From Mojavia pulchra JT2-VF2 (GTDB taxonomy: Bacteria; Cyanobacteriota; Cyanobacteriia; Cyanobacteriales; Nostocaceae): a stretch of DNA of 64,000 nt. Below are positions 47,471 through 57,541 of this stretch, in pieces. Made by a program: the position numbers and the translations under genes. A model generated the notes under the pieces. It saw only the letters and a program-made list of their open reading frames with translations. It ran no database searches and was not told the DNA's origin. Location: positions 744,001 through 808,000 of the forward strand of contig JAHHHN010000001.1 of assembly GCA_019359325.1 (NCBI GenBank), given 5' to 3'. The first letter of the stretch is position 1. Each line of letters opens with the position of its first letter.

Positions 47471-48268
47471 ATGAATTACTTCTTTAATTCAAAACTCCTC
47501 CGGCGCTACCCTTGGGTGAGTTCCCTACTCACTATATTAATTGCGGTTGTCGTTTATGTTTGGGCATTGCAAGGTCTCAAAGTTGATTTTAACTTGCTGA
47601 CTTCCAGCTGGCCCTACATCACTGATTTTATCTCCAGGTTATTCCCTCCCGATCCAGCAGTTTTAGATATAGCCATTAAAGCGCTAATTGAAACTGTACA
47701 GATGTCACTCTGGGGAACCACTATCGGGGCAATAATCTCTTTGCCAATTGCTGTTGCTAGTGCCAGCAACATTGCTCCCCGATGGTTGCAATGGTTGGCT
47801 AACTTATTGCAAAACGCAGTCCGTTCTGTCCCTTCAATTATTTTGGGATTAATTTTTGTCGCTGCAACTGGATTAGGCGCACCAGCAGGAACCTTAGCTT
47901 TGGGAATTTACACTATTGGCTACCTGGCAAAATTCTATCAACAGGCAATTGAAGCCGTTGACTCTCGTTCTATCGAATCGCTAGAGGTTATAGGAGCATC
48001 GAAATTACAAATTGCTCAATATGGAATATTACCCCAAGTTTTGCCACTGGGATTAGGTTATACCTTATGGATGTTTGAGTACAATATCCGTGCCGCTTCT
48101 GTGTTGGGTGTAGTCGGCGCTGGTGGTATTGGCTTTCAGTTAAAAAGTTATATTGACGGTTTTGAATACACCAAAGCTACAACCATGATGCTGGTACTTT
48201 TGGTAGTCGTCACGATCATTGATGCCTTCAGCAGCCAATTACGTCGTCGGCTCGATTCAGAGTGCTGA
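47471..48268 (+). CDS. phnE: Phosphonate/phosphite ABC transporter permease
   Basis: 265 residues, about six membrane helices. The BPD-type permease EAA loop is present as SLEVIGASKLQIAQYGILPQ. N-terminal helix VSSLLTILIAVVVYVWALQG, and a C-terminal GVVGAGGIGFQLKSYID typical of PhnE. Third gene of the operon, 97 bp after phnC. Confidence 0.9.
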   Translation: MNYFFNSKLLRRYPWVSSLLTILIAVVVYVWALQGLKVDFNLLTSSWPYITDFISRLFPPDPAVLDIAIKALIETVQMSLWGTTIGAIISLPIAVASASNIAPRWLQWLANLLQNAVRSVPSIILGLIFVAATGLGAPAGTLALGIYTIGYLAKFYQQAIEAVDSRSIESLEVIGASKLQIAQYGILPQVLPLGLGYTLWMFEYNIRAASVLGVVGAGGIGFQLKSYIDGFEYTKATTMMLVLLVVVTIIDAFSSQLRRRLDSEC

Positions 48269-48354
48269 ATCTTGAGTTGTGAGTTGTGAGTGCTGAGTTC
48301 TGATCTCTGCCCTTGCTCCCTTGTCCCCAATGCCCAATTCCCAATTCCCAATCC
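48269..48354. repeat. Short-sequence repeats after phnE
   Basis: GTTGTGAGTTGTGAGTGCTG followed by CCCTTGTCCCCAATGCCCAA and CCCAATTCCCAAT units, i.e. two of the repeat families that also occur inside carB, mutM and cysS. Confidence 0.65.
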
Positions 48355-48524
48355 TTTAACCTGACTTACGCGTTGCTGTGAAATTTTATCAATCAAATTT
48401 GTGGCTTGAAGCACTTACTCAAGCAGTACTGTTGCAAATAACTTGCATAATGTACTGCCAAGGACGAACAGAACATCTAAATAAATTTATTATGATATTT
48501 TCTCATTAAATACTGAAAGCTCAA

Positions 48525-49190
48525 CTAGCTATTAATTGCTAAACTGGCTGTAGTTATCGTTACTTGCTGGGAATGGTTCAGCTTTTGTTCCTCGCTCTTG
48601 TCGGCAAAATGTTTGTCCATGAGTGCAGGAACTTGTGTAGCTTGAATACGGCTATAGCGCGTTTTGTCTGGCATTATCAAATTGGGGCCAGCTTTGCAGT
48701 TTTTCATACAACCAGTGCCTTTAATAGTTACTTGGTCTTCTAAACCGCGATCGCTCAAAGCTGCTTCTAAGGCCTGACAAAGTCCTTTACCACCACGCTT
48801 CATGCAATCAGATTTTTGGCATACCAAAATCGCAGCCTTAGCCTTAGGTGCTTTTGCCTTAGTATTATTAATAGATGGGACTTCTTTCGATTGAGTAATA
48901 GCCTGAACTCTTCCTACCTCAGGACTTGCCGCCATCACACGTTCAGCTTTCAGTGTGACTTTGCCACTTTCAACTTCGTGCTTTTTTTGACCTACAATTT
49001 GCAGCCAAGTTCCTGGTGGTAAACGCAAATCAAAAGCAAATCGTAAATTTTTAGCCAGTTTTACATAGAATTCACCGTCATTGGTTCCTATCAGTAGGCC
49101 TTTGAGCTTATAGCCATCTTTAATCACAAAATCCAGAAATCTTCCTTCCAAACAAAATTGTGATACTTCGGTAGTGTGAGATTCACTCAT
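48525..49190 (-). CDS. Thioredoxin-like [2Fe-2S] ferredoxin domain protein
   Basis: 221 residues. N-terminal part (about 1-95) is a cyanobacterial domain (FCLEGRFLDFVIKDGYKLKG, ADLRLPPGTWL-like). The C-terminal part (about 115-195) is a thioredoxin-like 2Fe-2S domain: VCQKSDCMKRGG and KGTGCMKNCKAGPN provide the four cysteines (C-x4-C ... C-x3-C). Cytoplasmic. Probable electron carrier or metal-cofactor protein; partner unknown. An Asr1405-like gene is upstream on the same strand. Confidence 0.85.
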   Translation of the reverse strand: MSESHTTEVSQFCLEGRFLDFVIKDGYKLKGLLIGTNDGEFYVKLAKNLRFAFDLRLPPGTWLQIVGQKKHEVESGKVTLKAERVMAASPEVGRVQAITQSKEVPSINNTKAKAPKAKAAILVCQKSDCMKRGGKGLCQALEAALSDRGLEDQVTIKGTGCMKNCKAGPNLIMPDKTRYSRIQATQVPALMDKHFADKSEEQKLNHSQQVTITTASLAINS

Positions 49191-49244
49191 GTTTTTTACC
49201 TAGTTATTTACTTAGACAAGCTATTGGGCGAGACAGTATTAGCG

Positions 49245-49505
49245 TTAGTGGCTTTGCCAGCTTTTCTCCAGACTCCAAATCAGGTTTTGGCGGGAAACTG
49301 TGAATTGCCGCATCACACTCCAAAGTTGAATAGCTGCTATGGGATTGGCAATTTCAACTTTCAAGGGCTGATTAGACTCGCACCAACAGGGAATATCTAG
49401 TTCCCGTAAGCGTTGATAGACTACCCAGCGGTCTGCCCAATTAACCTCTAAGATGTGCTTGCTTTCTACTTCTGAACTGAACGATTTCAAGAGACTAACC
49501 CTCAA
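49245..49505 (-). CDS. Asr1405/Asl0597 family small protein
   Basis: 86 residues. Core HILEVNWADRWVVYQRLREL, then DIPCWCESNQPLKVEI and AAIQLWSVMRQFTVSRQNLI, matches the cyanobacterial Asr1405/Asl0597 family as I remember it. The CWC motif may bind metal. Soluble. Function unknown. Followed after 54 bp by the 2Fe-2S protein, possibly an operon. Confidence 0.8.
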   Translation of the reverse strand: MRVSLLKSFSSEVESKHILEVNWADRWVVYQRLRELDIPCWCESNQPLKVEIANPIAAIQLWSVMRQFTVSRQNLIWSLEKSWQSH

Positions 49506-49659
49506 AGTGCAACAAACTTGCAGTAATCACCACGCTTTTACTCCCTCCTGTTTCTCATATTTGGGAGTTCAGCCTTTTAAACAAGGATAACTTAAGTGCA
49601 AACAATTCTCAATTATTTTAGATAAAAATCTCAAATATTTGCCATAAACTTCTACTAAA

Positions 49660-49910
49660 AAAGGCTGAAAAGACCAGGGAGTAAGCTCATCCCACCCCTA
49701 AAAGGAATGGAATTTCGTGGCCATGGGAAAGAATGCCAATGACAGCACGCCCACTCAGGGCCCCAAGACGGCACTGGCTCCCCTATGACGCCAGTTGCCT
49801 CAAGTCGGGAAACCCGCCCACGGCACTGGCTCCCCAATGCCCCAAGCGACGGGGAGAGCAACGTCCACCCACCTTGGGGATGGAGTTTACCGTCGTTTTC
49901 AATTGAAACT
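49660..49910 (+). ncRNA. GC-rich structured RNA, HEARO / IscB omega RNA-like, without ORF
   Basis: A sharply GC-rich island (about 49720-49890) in AT-rich surroundings. Hairpins: ACTGGC/GCCAGT (49773-49778, 49790-49795), CGGG/CCCG (49806-49809, 49813-49816), CCCC/GGGG (49840-49843, 49851-49854). A 16-base word, ACGGCACTGGCTCCCC, occurs at 49768 and 49820. From memory the order GCCAGTTG ... GGGGA-CAA ... CACC ... GAGTTTTAC in the omega RNA of IscB is paralleled here (GCCAGTTG, GGGGAGAGCAACG, CCACC, GGAGTTTACC). No IscB, TnpB or other nuclease ORF is nearby; the next gene is dps. Family assignment is an inference. Confidence 0.5.
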
Positions 49911-50030
49911 TTTAGTACTAAAAAATTCAAAATTCCGTGATATTTATCGGAATTACTTTTTATTTTTAGAATGTTAATATGTAGAGACTCAGCAGTTAAA
50001 AACTATAACTACTGACAAGCGAGGAGAACT

Positions 50031-50585
50031 ATGTCTGAAACGAAAACTGTATTACGCAATTTTGGTCATGTTTACGACAATCCTGTATTACTAGACCACA
50101 GTGTAACTGCCCCGGTTACCGAAGGATTTAACGTCGTATTAGCGAGTTTTCAAGCACTTTACTTGCAATATCAAAAACATCATTTTGTAGTTGAAGGTGC
50201 AGAATTTTACTCGTTGCATGAGTTTTTTAATGAAAGCTACAAAGAAGTGCAAGAACACATCCATGAAATTGGAGAGCGCTTGGATGGACTAGGTGGCGTG
50301 CCAGTAGCTTCCTTCAGCAAATTAGCGGAATTAACCTGTTTTGAGCAAGAGCCTGATGGAGTATATTCTGCTCGTCAGATGGTAGAAAATGACCTAGTAG
50401 CAGAGCAAGCTATTATTGGCTTGATTCGTCGCCAAGCTGCTCAGGCAGAGAGTTTAGGTGATCGTGGTACACGCTATCTCTACGAAAAAATTCTCTTAAA
50501 AACTGAGGAGCGGGCTTATCATTTATCTCACTTCCTTGCCAAGGACAGCTTAACCTTGGGTTTTGTTCAACCTGCTCAAAACTAA
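50031..50585 (+). CDS. dps: Dps-family ferritin-like protein with histidine ferroxidase variant
   Basis: 184 residues. Dps dodecamers oxidise and store iron, using peroxide, and protect [23 protein letters not shown] contains the two His of the intersubunit ferroxidase site. At the position of the usual Asp in the motif D-E-I-x-E-R the sequence is HIHEIGERL, so Asp is replaced by His while Glu is kept. A histidine-type ferroxidase centre has been described for Nostoc Dps4; this looks like the same type. Strong Shine-Dalgarno (GAGGAGA). It lies 3' of the structured RNA and 5' of carB. Confidence 0.93.
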   Translation: MSETKTVLRNFGHVYDNPVLLDHSVTAPVTEGFNVVLASFQALYLQYQKHHFVVEGAEFYSLHEFFNESYKEVQEHIHEIGERLDGLGGVPVASFSKLAELTCFEQEPDGVYSARQMVENDLVAEQAIIGLIRRQAAQAESLGDRGTRYLYEKILLKTEERAYHLSHFLAKDSLTLGFVQPAQN

Positions 50586-50662
50586 GACTCTCATAATTTA
50601 GATAAGCTTCCCTAGACTGAAGAAAAAATTGGCAGAAGTAGGTCTTAAAAAAATATAAAAAT

Positions 50663-50702
50663 TTGCAGAGAGTAGTATAGCTAATTCTCTGCAATTTTTA
50701 AT
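50663..50702 (+). terminator. Terminator after dps
   Basis: TTGCAGAGA (50663-50671) pairs with TCTCTGCAA (50686-50694), followed by TTTTT. Confidence 0.88.
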
Positions 50703-51094
50703 TTAAGTATATAAATTAATATATTAATTCATATTGAGAATAATTAGCAGTTAGCTAGTTAGGAATTATTTTTATCTAACTTATTTGTTTAATTTTAATA
50801 TTAACTCAAGTTATGATGTACAAAAGTAACATAAATATGAAAATTATTATTATCTAAGAGAATAAAGAGTTGCAACTTTATTAAATTTTTTTCGATGAGA
50901 AGTATATAAAAGTTAGACATACAAAATAGGTGATTAGTACCGAAGCATAAAAAGTAATTCTTCTCATCCCTCAATCTTTGCTAATCCCCCTCCCGGTCAT
51001 CAAACCTAGAAAACTTGGTAATAAACAGTATGACTAGGGAAAAAGAATCTTAAAATAATCAGGATTTGTATTCTCTTAGTTCACCCCAACGACT
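50703..51094. other. AT-rich upstream region of carB
   Basis: Nearly 400 bp of AT-rich DNA, no gene or recognised operator. Promoter of carB presumably here. Confidence 0.45.
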
Positions 51095-54000
51095 ATGCCC
51101 CGCCGTCAAGACCTCCGGAAGATTCTGCTGTTAGGCTCTGGCCCAATTGTGATTGGACAAGCCAGTGAGTTTGACTACTCTGGTACCCAAGCCTGTAAAG
51201 CACTGCGAGAAGAAGGCTACGAAGTGGTACTGGTCAACTCCAACCCTGCGACAATTATGACCGATCCGGAAACAGCCGATCGCACTTACATTGAGCCGCT
51301 GACACCGGAATTGGTCGAAAAAGTCATCGCTAAAGAGCGTCCCGATGCCCTGCTACCAACAATGGGAGGACAAACCGCCCTCAACATTGCCGTTGCTCTC
51401 GCAAAAAATGGTGTTTTAGAAAAATATAACGTCGAGTTAATTGGCGCTAAGTTGCCAGCTATTGAAAAAGCTGAAGATAGAAGACTGTTTAACGAAGCAA
51501 TGGCCAAGATCGGCGTGAATGTGTGTCCTAGTGGCACAGCTTCATCTTTAGAAGAATCTAAAGCGATCGCCCGGCAAATCGGCACTTATCCCTTAATTAT
51601 TCGTCCTGCTTTCACAATGGGTGGTAGTGGCGGCGGTATTGCTTACAACCAAGAAGAATTTGAAGAAATGGCACAGGTGGGTATAGATGCTAGCCCCGTT
51701 TCGCAAATTCTCATTGACCAGTCCCTACTCGGCTGGAAAGAATACGAATTGGAAGTAATGCGCGACTTGGCAGATAACGTAGTGATTATTTGCTCAATCG
51801 AAAACCTCGACCCAATGGGCATCCACACCGGAGACTCAATTACCGTCGCTCCTGCTCAAACTCTTACTGATAAAGAATACCAGCGACTGCGGGATATGGC
51901 AATTAAAATCATCCGCGAGATTGGCGTGGAAACGGGTGGTTCCAATATCCAGTTTGCCATTAATCCAGTTACAGGGGATGTGGTCGTGATTGAAATGAAC
52001 CCCCGTGTATCTCGCAGTTCCGCTTTGGCTTCTAAAGCCACTGGTTTCCCGATAGCTAAGATGGCGGCCAAGCTAGCTGTGGGTTACAGCTTGGATGAAA
52101 TTAAAAACGATATCACCAAGAAAACTCCGGCATCATTTGAACCGACAATTGACTACGTAGTTACCAAAGTCCCCCGCTTTGCTTTTGAAAAGTTTCCTGG
52201 TTCGGAACCAGTGCTGACAACGCAAATGAAATCCGTAGGGGAAGCAATGGCTATTGGACGGACATTCAACGAATCCTTCCAAAAAGCACTGCGCTCTTTG
52301 GAAACTGGACGTGCTGGCTGGGGTTGCGACCAAGCCGAAAAATTACCCAGTGGTGAACAAATTCGCGCCCAACTGCGGACACCCAACCCCGATCGCATCT
52401 TTGCTGTCCGCCATGCCATGCAGTTAGGCATCAGTAGTGAGGAAATCTACGAACTCACAGGTATTGACCCCTGGTTCCTAGATAAAATGCAGCAATTGCT
52501 GGAAGTAGAAAAATTCCTCAAACGAACACCCTTAAAGCAATTGACAAAAGAGCAGTTGTATGAGGTCAAACGTGATGGATATAGCGATCGCCAAATTGCC
52601 TATGCCACCAAAACCACCGAAGATGAAGTCCGGGCATACCGCAAACAGCTAGGAGTCATCCCAGTTTACAAAACTGTGGATACTTGCGCCGCTGAGTTTG
52701 AGGCGTTTACCCCTTACCACTACTCTACCTACGAAGAAGAAACAGAGATTTTACCAACCAGCAAGCCGAAAGTGATGATTTTGGGTGGTGGCCCCAACCG
52801 CATTGGACAGGGAATTGAGTTTGATTATTGTTGTTGTCACGCTGCCTATGCTTTGAAAGGAGCAGGATATGAGACGATTATGGTCAACTCTAACCCAGAG
52901 ACAGTCTCTACAGATTATGACACCAGCGATCGCCTCTACTTTGAGCCATTAACCAAAGAAGACGTACTCAATATTATTGAAGCCGAAAATCCCGTAGGCG
53001 TGATTGTCCAGTTTGGTGGGCAAACACCACTGAAGTTAGCTGTACCTTTGCAACAATTTCTCAGCACTCAGAACTCAGGACTCAGCACTAAAATTTGGGG
53101 AACATCGCCAGACTCTATAGATATGGCAGAAAATAGAGAGCGATTTGAAAAGATTCTCAACAAATTAAATATTGCTCAACCGCCCAATGGTATTGCCCGG
53201 ACTTACGAAGATGCGCTGATTGTTGCTCAACGTATTGGTTATCCGGTGGTGGTGCGTCCTAGTTATGTGCTGGGGGGAAGGGCGATGGAAATCGTGTATT
53301 CCGATACAGAATTGGAACGCTACATGACTTTTGCGGTGCAGGTAGAACCGGAACACCCAATTTTAATCGATAAGTTCTTGGAAAATGCGATCGAAGTCGA
53401 TGTAGATGCGATCACCGATCATACCGGGCGGGTAGTGATTGGTGGCATCATGGAACACATCGAACAAGCAGGGATTCACTCTGGCGATTCAGCTTGCACT
53501 TTACCCTCAATTTCCCTACCACCAGCAGTCCTCAATCAAATTCGTACTTGGACGGTGCAGCTAGCACAGGCACTTTCTGTAGTAGGACTGATGAATATTC
53601 AGTTTGCCGTTGTTGGTGGCAGTAGCTATTCTCCTCAAGTTTACATTCTTGAAGCCAACCCCCGTGCCTCTCGTACAGTGCCCTTTGTTTCTAAAGCAAC
53701 TGGTGTGCAACTGGCAAAACTAGCATCCTTAATTATGTCAGGTAAAACTTTAGAGGAGCTAGGCTTTACCGAAGAAGTCATCCCACGGCATATTGCGGTC
53801 AAAGAAGCAGTATTGCCATTTAATAAATTCCCCGGTACTGATACAATATTAGGCCCAGAAATGCGCTCTACTGGTGAGGTAATGGGAATTGACAGCGATT
53901 TTGGACGCGCCTATGCCAAAGCAGAAATCGGTGCTGGAGAGCGTTTACCTTTGTCTGGAACCGTATTCGTGTCGATGAACGATCGCGACAAAGCAGCTGC

Positions 54001-54355
54001 TGTGAGCGTCGTCAAGGAATTTATCGATTTAGGATTTACTGTGATGGCTACATTTGGCACACGCCAAGTTCTTCAAGAACATGGGTTAGATGTTGAGTTA
54101 GTGCTGAAGCTTCATGAAGGTCGTCCTCATGTTTTAGATGCCATCAAAAATCAGAAAATCCAACTGATTATCAACACTCCTTCGGGAGAAGAAGCCCACA
54201 CTGATGCTAGATTAATCCGTCGCACAGCCTTAGGTTATAAAATTCCCATCATCACCACCATCGCCGGCGCAAAAGCTACAGTCGCCGCTATCCATTCCCT
54301 GCAAACTACAACTTTGGATGTGAAAGTCATCCAAGATTACTGCATGATGCCTTAA
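51095..54355 (+). CDS. carB: Carbamoyl phosphate synthase large subunit
   Basis: Makes carbamoyl phosphate for arginine and pyrimidines from bicarbonate, ammonia (from CarA) and 2 ATP. 1086 residues. Two homologous ATP-grasp halves, each starting with [20 protein letters not shown]- and [20 protein letters not shown]-type segments, and a C-terminal MGS-like allosteric domain (from [15 protein letters not shown]). Residues about 657-668 ([11 protein letters not shown]) are a small insertion between [12 protein letters not shown] and [10 protein letters not shown], encoded by a CTCAGCACTCAG-type repeat at 53061-53091. No carA in the window. Confidence 0.97.
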   Translation: MPRRQDLRKILLLGSGPIVIGQASEFDYSGTQACKALREEGYEVVLVNSNPATIMTDPETADRTYIEPLTPELVEKVIAKERPDALLPTMGGQTALNIAVALAKNGVLEKYNVELIGAKLPAIEKAEDRRLFNEAMAKIGVNVCPSGTASSLEESKAIARQIGTYPLIIRPAFTMGGSGGGIAYNQEEFEEMAQVGIDASPVSQILIDQSLLGWKEYELEVMRDLADNVVIICSIENLDPMGIHTGDSITVAPAQTLTDKEYQRLRDMAIKIIREIGVETGGSNIQFAINPVTGDVVVIEMNPRVSRSSALASKATGFPIAKMAAKLAVGYSLDEIKNDITKKTPASFEPTIDYVVTKVPRFAFEKFPGSEPVLTTQMKSVGEAMAIGRTFNESFQKALRSLETGRAGWGCDQAEKLPSGEQIRAQLRTPNPDRIFAVRHAMQLGISSEEIYELTGIDPWFLDKMQQLLEVEKFLKRTPLKQLTKEQLYEVKRDGYSDRQIAYATKTTEDEVRAYRKQLGVIPVYKTVDTCAAEFEAFTPYHYSTYEEETEILPTSKPKVMILGGGPNRIGQGIEFDYCCCHAAYALKGAGYETIMVNSNPETVSTDYDTSDRLYFEPLTKEDVLNIIEAENPVGVIVQFGGQTPLKLAVPLQQFLSTQNSGLSTKIWGTSPDSIDMAENRERFEKILNKLNIAQPPNGIARTYEDALIVAQRIGYPVVVRPSYVLGGRAMEIVYSDTELERYMTFAVQVEPEHPILIDKFLENAIEVDVDAITDHTGRVVIGGIMEHIEQAGIHSGDSACTLPSISLPPAVLNQIRTWTVQLAQALSVVGLMNIQFAVVGGSSYSPQVYILEANPRASRTVPFVSKATGVQLAKLASLIMSGKTLEELGFTEEVIPRHIAVKEAVLPFNKFPGTDTILGPEMRSTGEVMGIDSDFGRAYAKAEIGAGERLPLSGTVFVSMNDRDKAAAVSVVKEFIDLGFTVMATFGTRQVLQEHGLDVELVLKLHEGRPHVLDAIKNQKIQLIINTPSGEEAHTDARLIRRTALGYKIPIITTIAGAKATVAAIHSLQTTTLDVKVIQDYCMMP
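53061..53091. repeat. CTCAGCA-type repeat within carB
   Basis: CTCAGCACTCAGAACTCAGG followed by ACTCAGCACT is the heptamer (CTCAGCA) repeat found intergenically at 48275-48300, 58655-58692 and 62303-62335. Here it is in frame and adds about ten codons. Confidence 0.75.
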
Positions 54356-55436
54356 AGACAACTTTTTTGCCAACCTCGAATCAGCGATCATCAGCGATCA
54401 GTCATACTATGTTGCGATCAGACAGATTTTGATTTCCTCACCTCTGCTCCTCTGCTGCCCTAATTTACTATCTTTGAATGCAACTCGGTATCAGTAAGGG
54501 TATAGGCAATACTTGGGATAAGCGTTGAGTCATCCAAGATTCAGATCCCCCCGCCTATGGCGACCCTCTTTCTAAGGCTACCGTGTACACACAAGTCTTT
54601 GAGAGTTGTCCCACAGGCTTTTGATCCCCCCAACCCCCCTTTAAAAGGGGGGCTAAAATCCCTCAAAGTCCTCCAATTTATCGGAGGATAATGACGGATC
54701 TACAATGATTTCGGTTTAGTACACAGATGTGTGTACACCGTAGCTTTCTAAGGGGGGTTGGGGGATCTAAATTTTAGGCTTCAGTGCCTAAGCCTTACTT
54801 AATTTTTCCCAATCCCGTAAATAAACTTCTTGCCAAAGATACTTTTGCAAGAGGTGGGGAAAAGGTAAAAGTTTAAAAGTTAAGAATAAACAGGAAATCT
54901 CATCTTTTTCACCTTAATTGTTGTACCGAATTCTATAAGTATTTATTTGTCCATCTTTCTATAGGCATAAACCTTTGTTGTCCGCAGCCAGAAAAATTAA
55001 GCAATTGTTATAAGAGAATAATTATACTTATCATTGAGTTATTTTAAGGAATATGAGAAAGTTATTGTCTGTCATGGATATATTGATGCGATCAGCTTCT
55101 AGGGAAGCTTTTAATCTATAAAAGCATTGTATTAACTGGAATAAAATCTAAATCTTAGGCTGTGATCTAGTCAATTTTTCTCATAAATGTTACAATAGTT
55201 AACAATAGCCCTAATGAAAGAATACAAAAAATGTTCTATTAGTAACCTTTTATCTAACTCTAGATACTTGTGAAACTGGGTAAATAACTGTAACGTCTAG
55301 AGCAGTTAAAACCCTAAATTTTTGATTATTATTAGCAGCCGAGTTTATCGGATGCATTAATTGCAAACATATTGCAAACCTGAGTATGGGTTCCCAGCCT
55401 GAGTGGGTAGTACCTTCGCAAAGCATTTATTAGTTA
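54356..55436. other. Long intergenic region carB-sigma factor
   Basis: 1081 bp. Apart from the nested MITE at 54544-54770 and a tandem ATCAGCGATC near 54385-54402, it is AT-rich. A 22-codon ORF (55053-55121, MRKLLSVMDILMRSASREAF...) with TTAAGGA before its ATG is the only possible peptide; unproven. The sigma factor promoter lies in this region. Confidence 0.5.
54578..54743. mobile_element. MITE, 166 bp, with TIRs and 10-bp target duplication, nested
   Basis: TIRs CTACCGTGTACACACA (54578-54593) and TGTGTGTACACCGTAG (54728-54743), 15 of 16 pairs. A 10-bp direct duplication, CTTTCTAAGG, at 54568-54577 and 54744-54753. It interrupts an older palindromic element of GATCCCCC type (about 54544-54770). 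Its interior has a further GATCCCCCCAACCCCCC hairpin. No ORF. Confidence 0.87.
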
Positions 55437-56435
55437 ATGACCCTAACGTCACATCCATCCCTATCAATGAGTAGCGCCATGAAGACCGCTCCGACAGCCA
55501 CAGACCTTGTGCGGACTTACCTGCGTGAGATTGGCCGCGTGCCGCTCTTAACGCACGAGGAAGAGATTTTTTATGGCAAACAGGTGCAACGTTCAACTGC
55601 TTTGCAAGAAATGAAGGAGTACCTTGCCAGCCAGTTAGGCCGAGAACCAACTCTAGAAGAGTGGGCAAAAGCAACTGGGCTGGAATTGGCAGAGTTGAAC
55701 GAAGTGATCGCTGAGGGTGAATTTGCCAAGCGCAAGATGGTAGAAGCCAATTTACGGCTCGTTGTATCAGTTGCCAAAAAATATATTAAGCGTAATGTTG
55801 ATTTACTAGACTTAATCCAAGAAGGTAGCATCGGGATGCAGCGGGGCGTGGAGAAGTTTGACCCCACAAAAGGCTACAGGTTTTCGACTTATGCTTATTG
55901 GTGGATTCGTCAAGCCATTACGCGGGCGATCGCCGAAAAAGCGCGCACTATCCGCTTGCCAATCCACATCACCGAGAAATTAAATAAAATTAAAAAAGCA
56001 CAGCGACAATTATCTCAAAAACTGGGACGTGCCCCTTCCGCTGCGGAATTAGCGCAAGAATTAGAATTGACTCCTAAACAAGTACGAGAGTACTTAGAAA
56101 AGGCACGTCTACCGTTATCTCTAGATTTGCGGTTGGGGGATAACTACGACACCGAACTTGGAGAAATGTTAGAAGATCCGGGAGCTTCTCCAGAAGAGTT
56201 TGTGATGCAATCTTCCCTATCTTATGACTTAGAGCGCCTGATGGGAGATCTCACCCCACAACAGAAGGAAGTGATCACCCTACGCTTTGGGTTAACAGAT
56301 GGGCAAGCTCTAACATTAGCAAGAATTGGTGAAATCCTAAACATTAGCCGCGAACGAGTACGGCAAATTGAACGGGAAGCCTTAACCAAACTCCGCAAGT
56401 CCAAAGCCAAGATGGATGAATACTTGGCAAGTTAG
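55437..56435 (+). CDS. sigD: Group 2 sigma-70 factor, SigD-type
   Basis: 332 residues. Region 1.2/2 starts [21 protein letters not shown]; region 2 has [27 protein letters not shown] and [20 protein letters not shown] (the -10-recognition helix); region 4 ends [20 protein letters not shown]. It lacks the long N-terminus of the primary sigma, so group 2, non-essential, stress and light/nitrogen-acclimation type. The identity SigD rests on the dps-carB-sigma order I recall for Anabaena alr3808-alr3810. ATG starts at 55437, and Met10 or Met15 are alternatives. An inverted repeat follows at 56449-56481. Confidence 0.9.
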   Translation: MTLTSHPSLSMSSAMKTAPTATDLVRTYLREIGRVPLLTHEEEIFYGKQVQRSTALQEMKEYLASQLGREPTLEEWAKATGLELAELNEVIAEGEFAKRKMVEANLRLVVSVAKKYIKRNVDLLDLIQEGSIGMQRGVEKFDPTKGYRFSTYAYWWIRQAITRAIAEKARTIRLPIHITEKLNKIKKAQRQLSQKLGRAPSAAELAQELELTPKQVREYLEKARLPLSLDLRLGDNYDTELGEMLEDPGASPEEFVMQSSLSYDLERLMGDLTPQQKEVITLRFGLTDGQALTLARIGEILNISRERVRQIEREALTKLRKSKAKMDEYLAS

Positions 56436-56448
56436 TCAGCCGTCTTTA

Positions 56449-56500
56449 GTGATTAGTACTTAGTAGCTAAGAGCTAATCACTAACGACTAATAACTAGTG
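56449..56500 (+). terminator. Inverted repeat and heptamer repeat after the sigma factor gene
   Basis: GTGATTAG (56449-56456) and CTAATCAC (56474-56481) within an ACTAATA/ACTAACG-type repeat tract. Could serve as a terminator, though without a T-run. Confidence 0.4.
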
Positions 56501-56675
56501 AGGTGAGAAAACACGCTGCTTTTGGTACGGTTACACCGACTGCCTGATCATATTTAGCCTGTTACATTAATTGACAGGAACAATTAATAGGTAGCTAAAT
56601 CCAGTACACAATAAGCACTTATTTTTATAAAGTCGCAAACACCACAGCTAAGATTATTAGTCAAGGAGATGAAAC

Positions 56676-57020
56676 GTGAGTAACCCATCCAATAGAGTCT
56701 CAGAATTTTTTAATAGTGAGTCAGAAACTGGCGATTTACTCTGGCAATACGTTAAATCCTTGAGTCCAGAGACAGTTAGCCAGTTATCCAAACCCACTTC
56801 TGCTGAAGTGCTTCAGGTGATGGAACGCAATATTGTGGGGCTTTTGGGCAACCTGCCTTCAGAACACTTTAATGTAACTATCACTACTAGTCGGGAAAGT
56901 CTAGGTCGGCTTCTCGCCTCTGCAATGATCAGTGGTTACTTCTTGCGTAATGCTGAACAAAGAATGAATTTTGAAATGGCTTTACAAGGTAGTGAAACCA
57001 ACAACAGCGAAATTGACTAG
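56676..57020 (+). CDS. DUF760 family protein
   Basis: 114 residues, GTG start with Shine-Dalgarno AAGGAGAT. DUF760 core: LLWQYVKSLSPETVSQLSKP, EVLQVMERNIVGLLGNLPSE, and SRESLGRLLASAMISGYFLR. Found in cyanobacteria and chloroplasts; soluble, function not established in cyanobacteria. Stands alone. Confidence 0.88.
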   Translation: MSNPSNRVSEFFNSESETGDLLWQYVKSLSPETVSQLSKPTSAEVLQVMERNIVGLLGNLPSEHFNVTITTSRESLGRLLASAMISGYFLRNAEQRMNFEMALQGSETNNSEID

Positions 57021-57541
57021 TTATTGTTGGCTTTATAGGTTGACACACTTACAGCCACATCATCAAAAATAAACCTCTGCGAAATCCTCATAATCTGCCT
57101 TCCCTTCCCTCCACTTTGATTTGCAGCTAGATATTAACCATATCTGACTTACAATCGCTACGCTGATGATAATGGATTTTGTTCAGCAATTAGATTCACA
57201 TAGAATATAAGCAATTTGGGCAGAGGTTAGCTCTGGCAATTTGAAATTTTAAGTCATCAGCCAATAACTGAATCCAATCAGATTTAGGCTAAGTTTACTC
57301 AGCTTTGAAAATGGATTTAAAACTATGAAGTAGCAACTATGCGGTTGAGCAGCAGAAGCAGAATTTGCTGGTTTCGGCAACAACAGCTGCAATCAACGGT
57401 TAGCATAATTGCATAAACACCATTTAAAGCTATTTCATTCGCAATAAAATACAAACTCGGCAGGCATGAAGCCAGCTTGCTGAGTTCTATTATTATTCAG
57501 TAGCGGATAGTAGCTTTATCTTCCCCTTTCTTCCATCAACC
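57021..57541. other. Intergenic region DUF760-mutT
   Basis: 520 bp. No gene, no strong hairpin or repeat recognised. TATAAG-like elements near 57200 could be promoters, without support. Confidence 0.4.

Noticed and set aside
49655-49930. - strand ORF of 91 residues through the GC-rich island
   Set aside because: High GC structured RNA-like DNA gives open frames by chance; the protein has no plausible fold.
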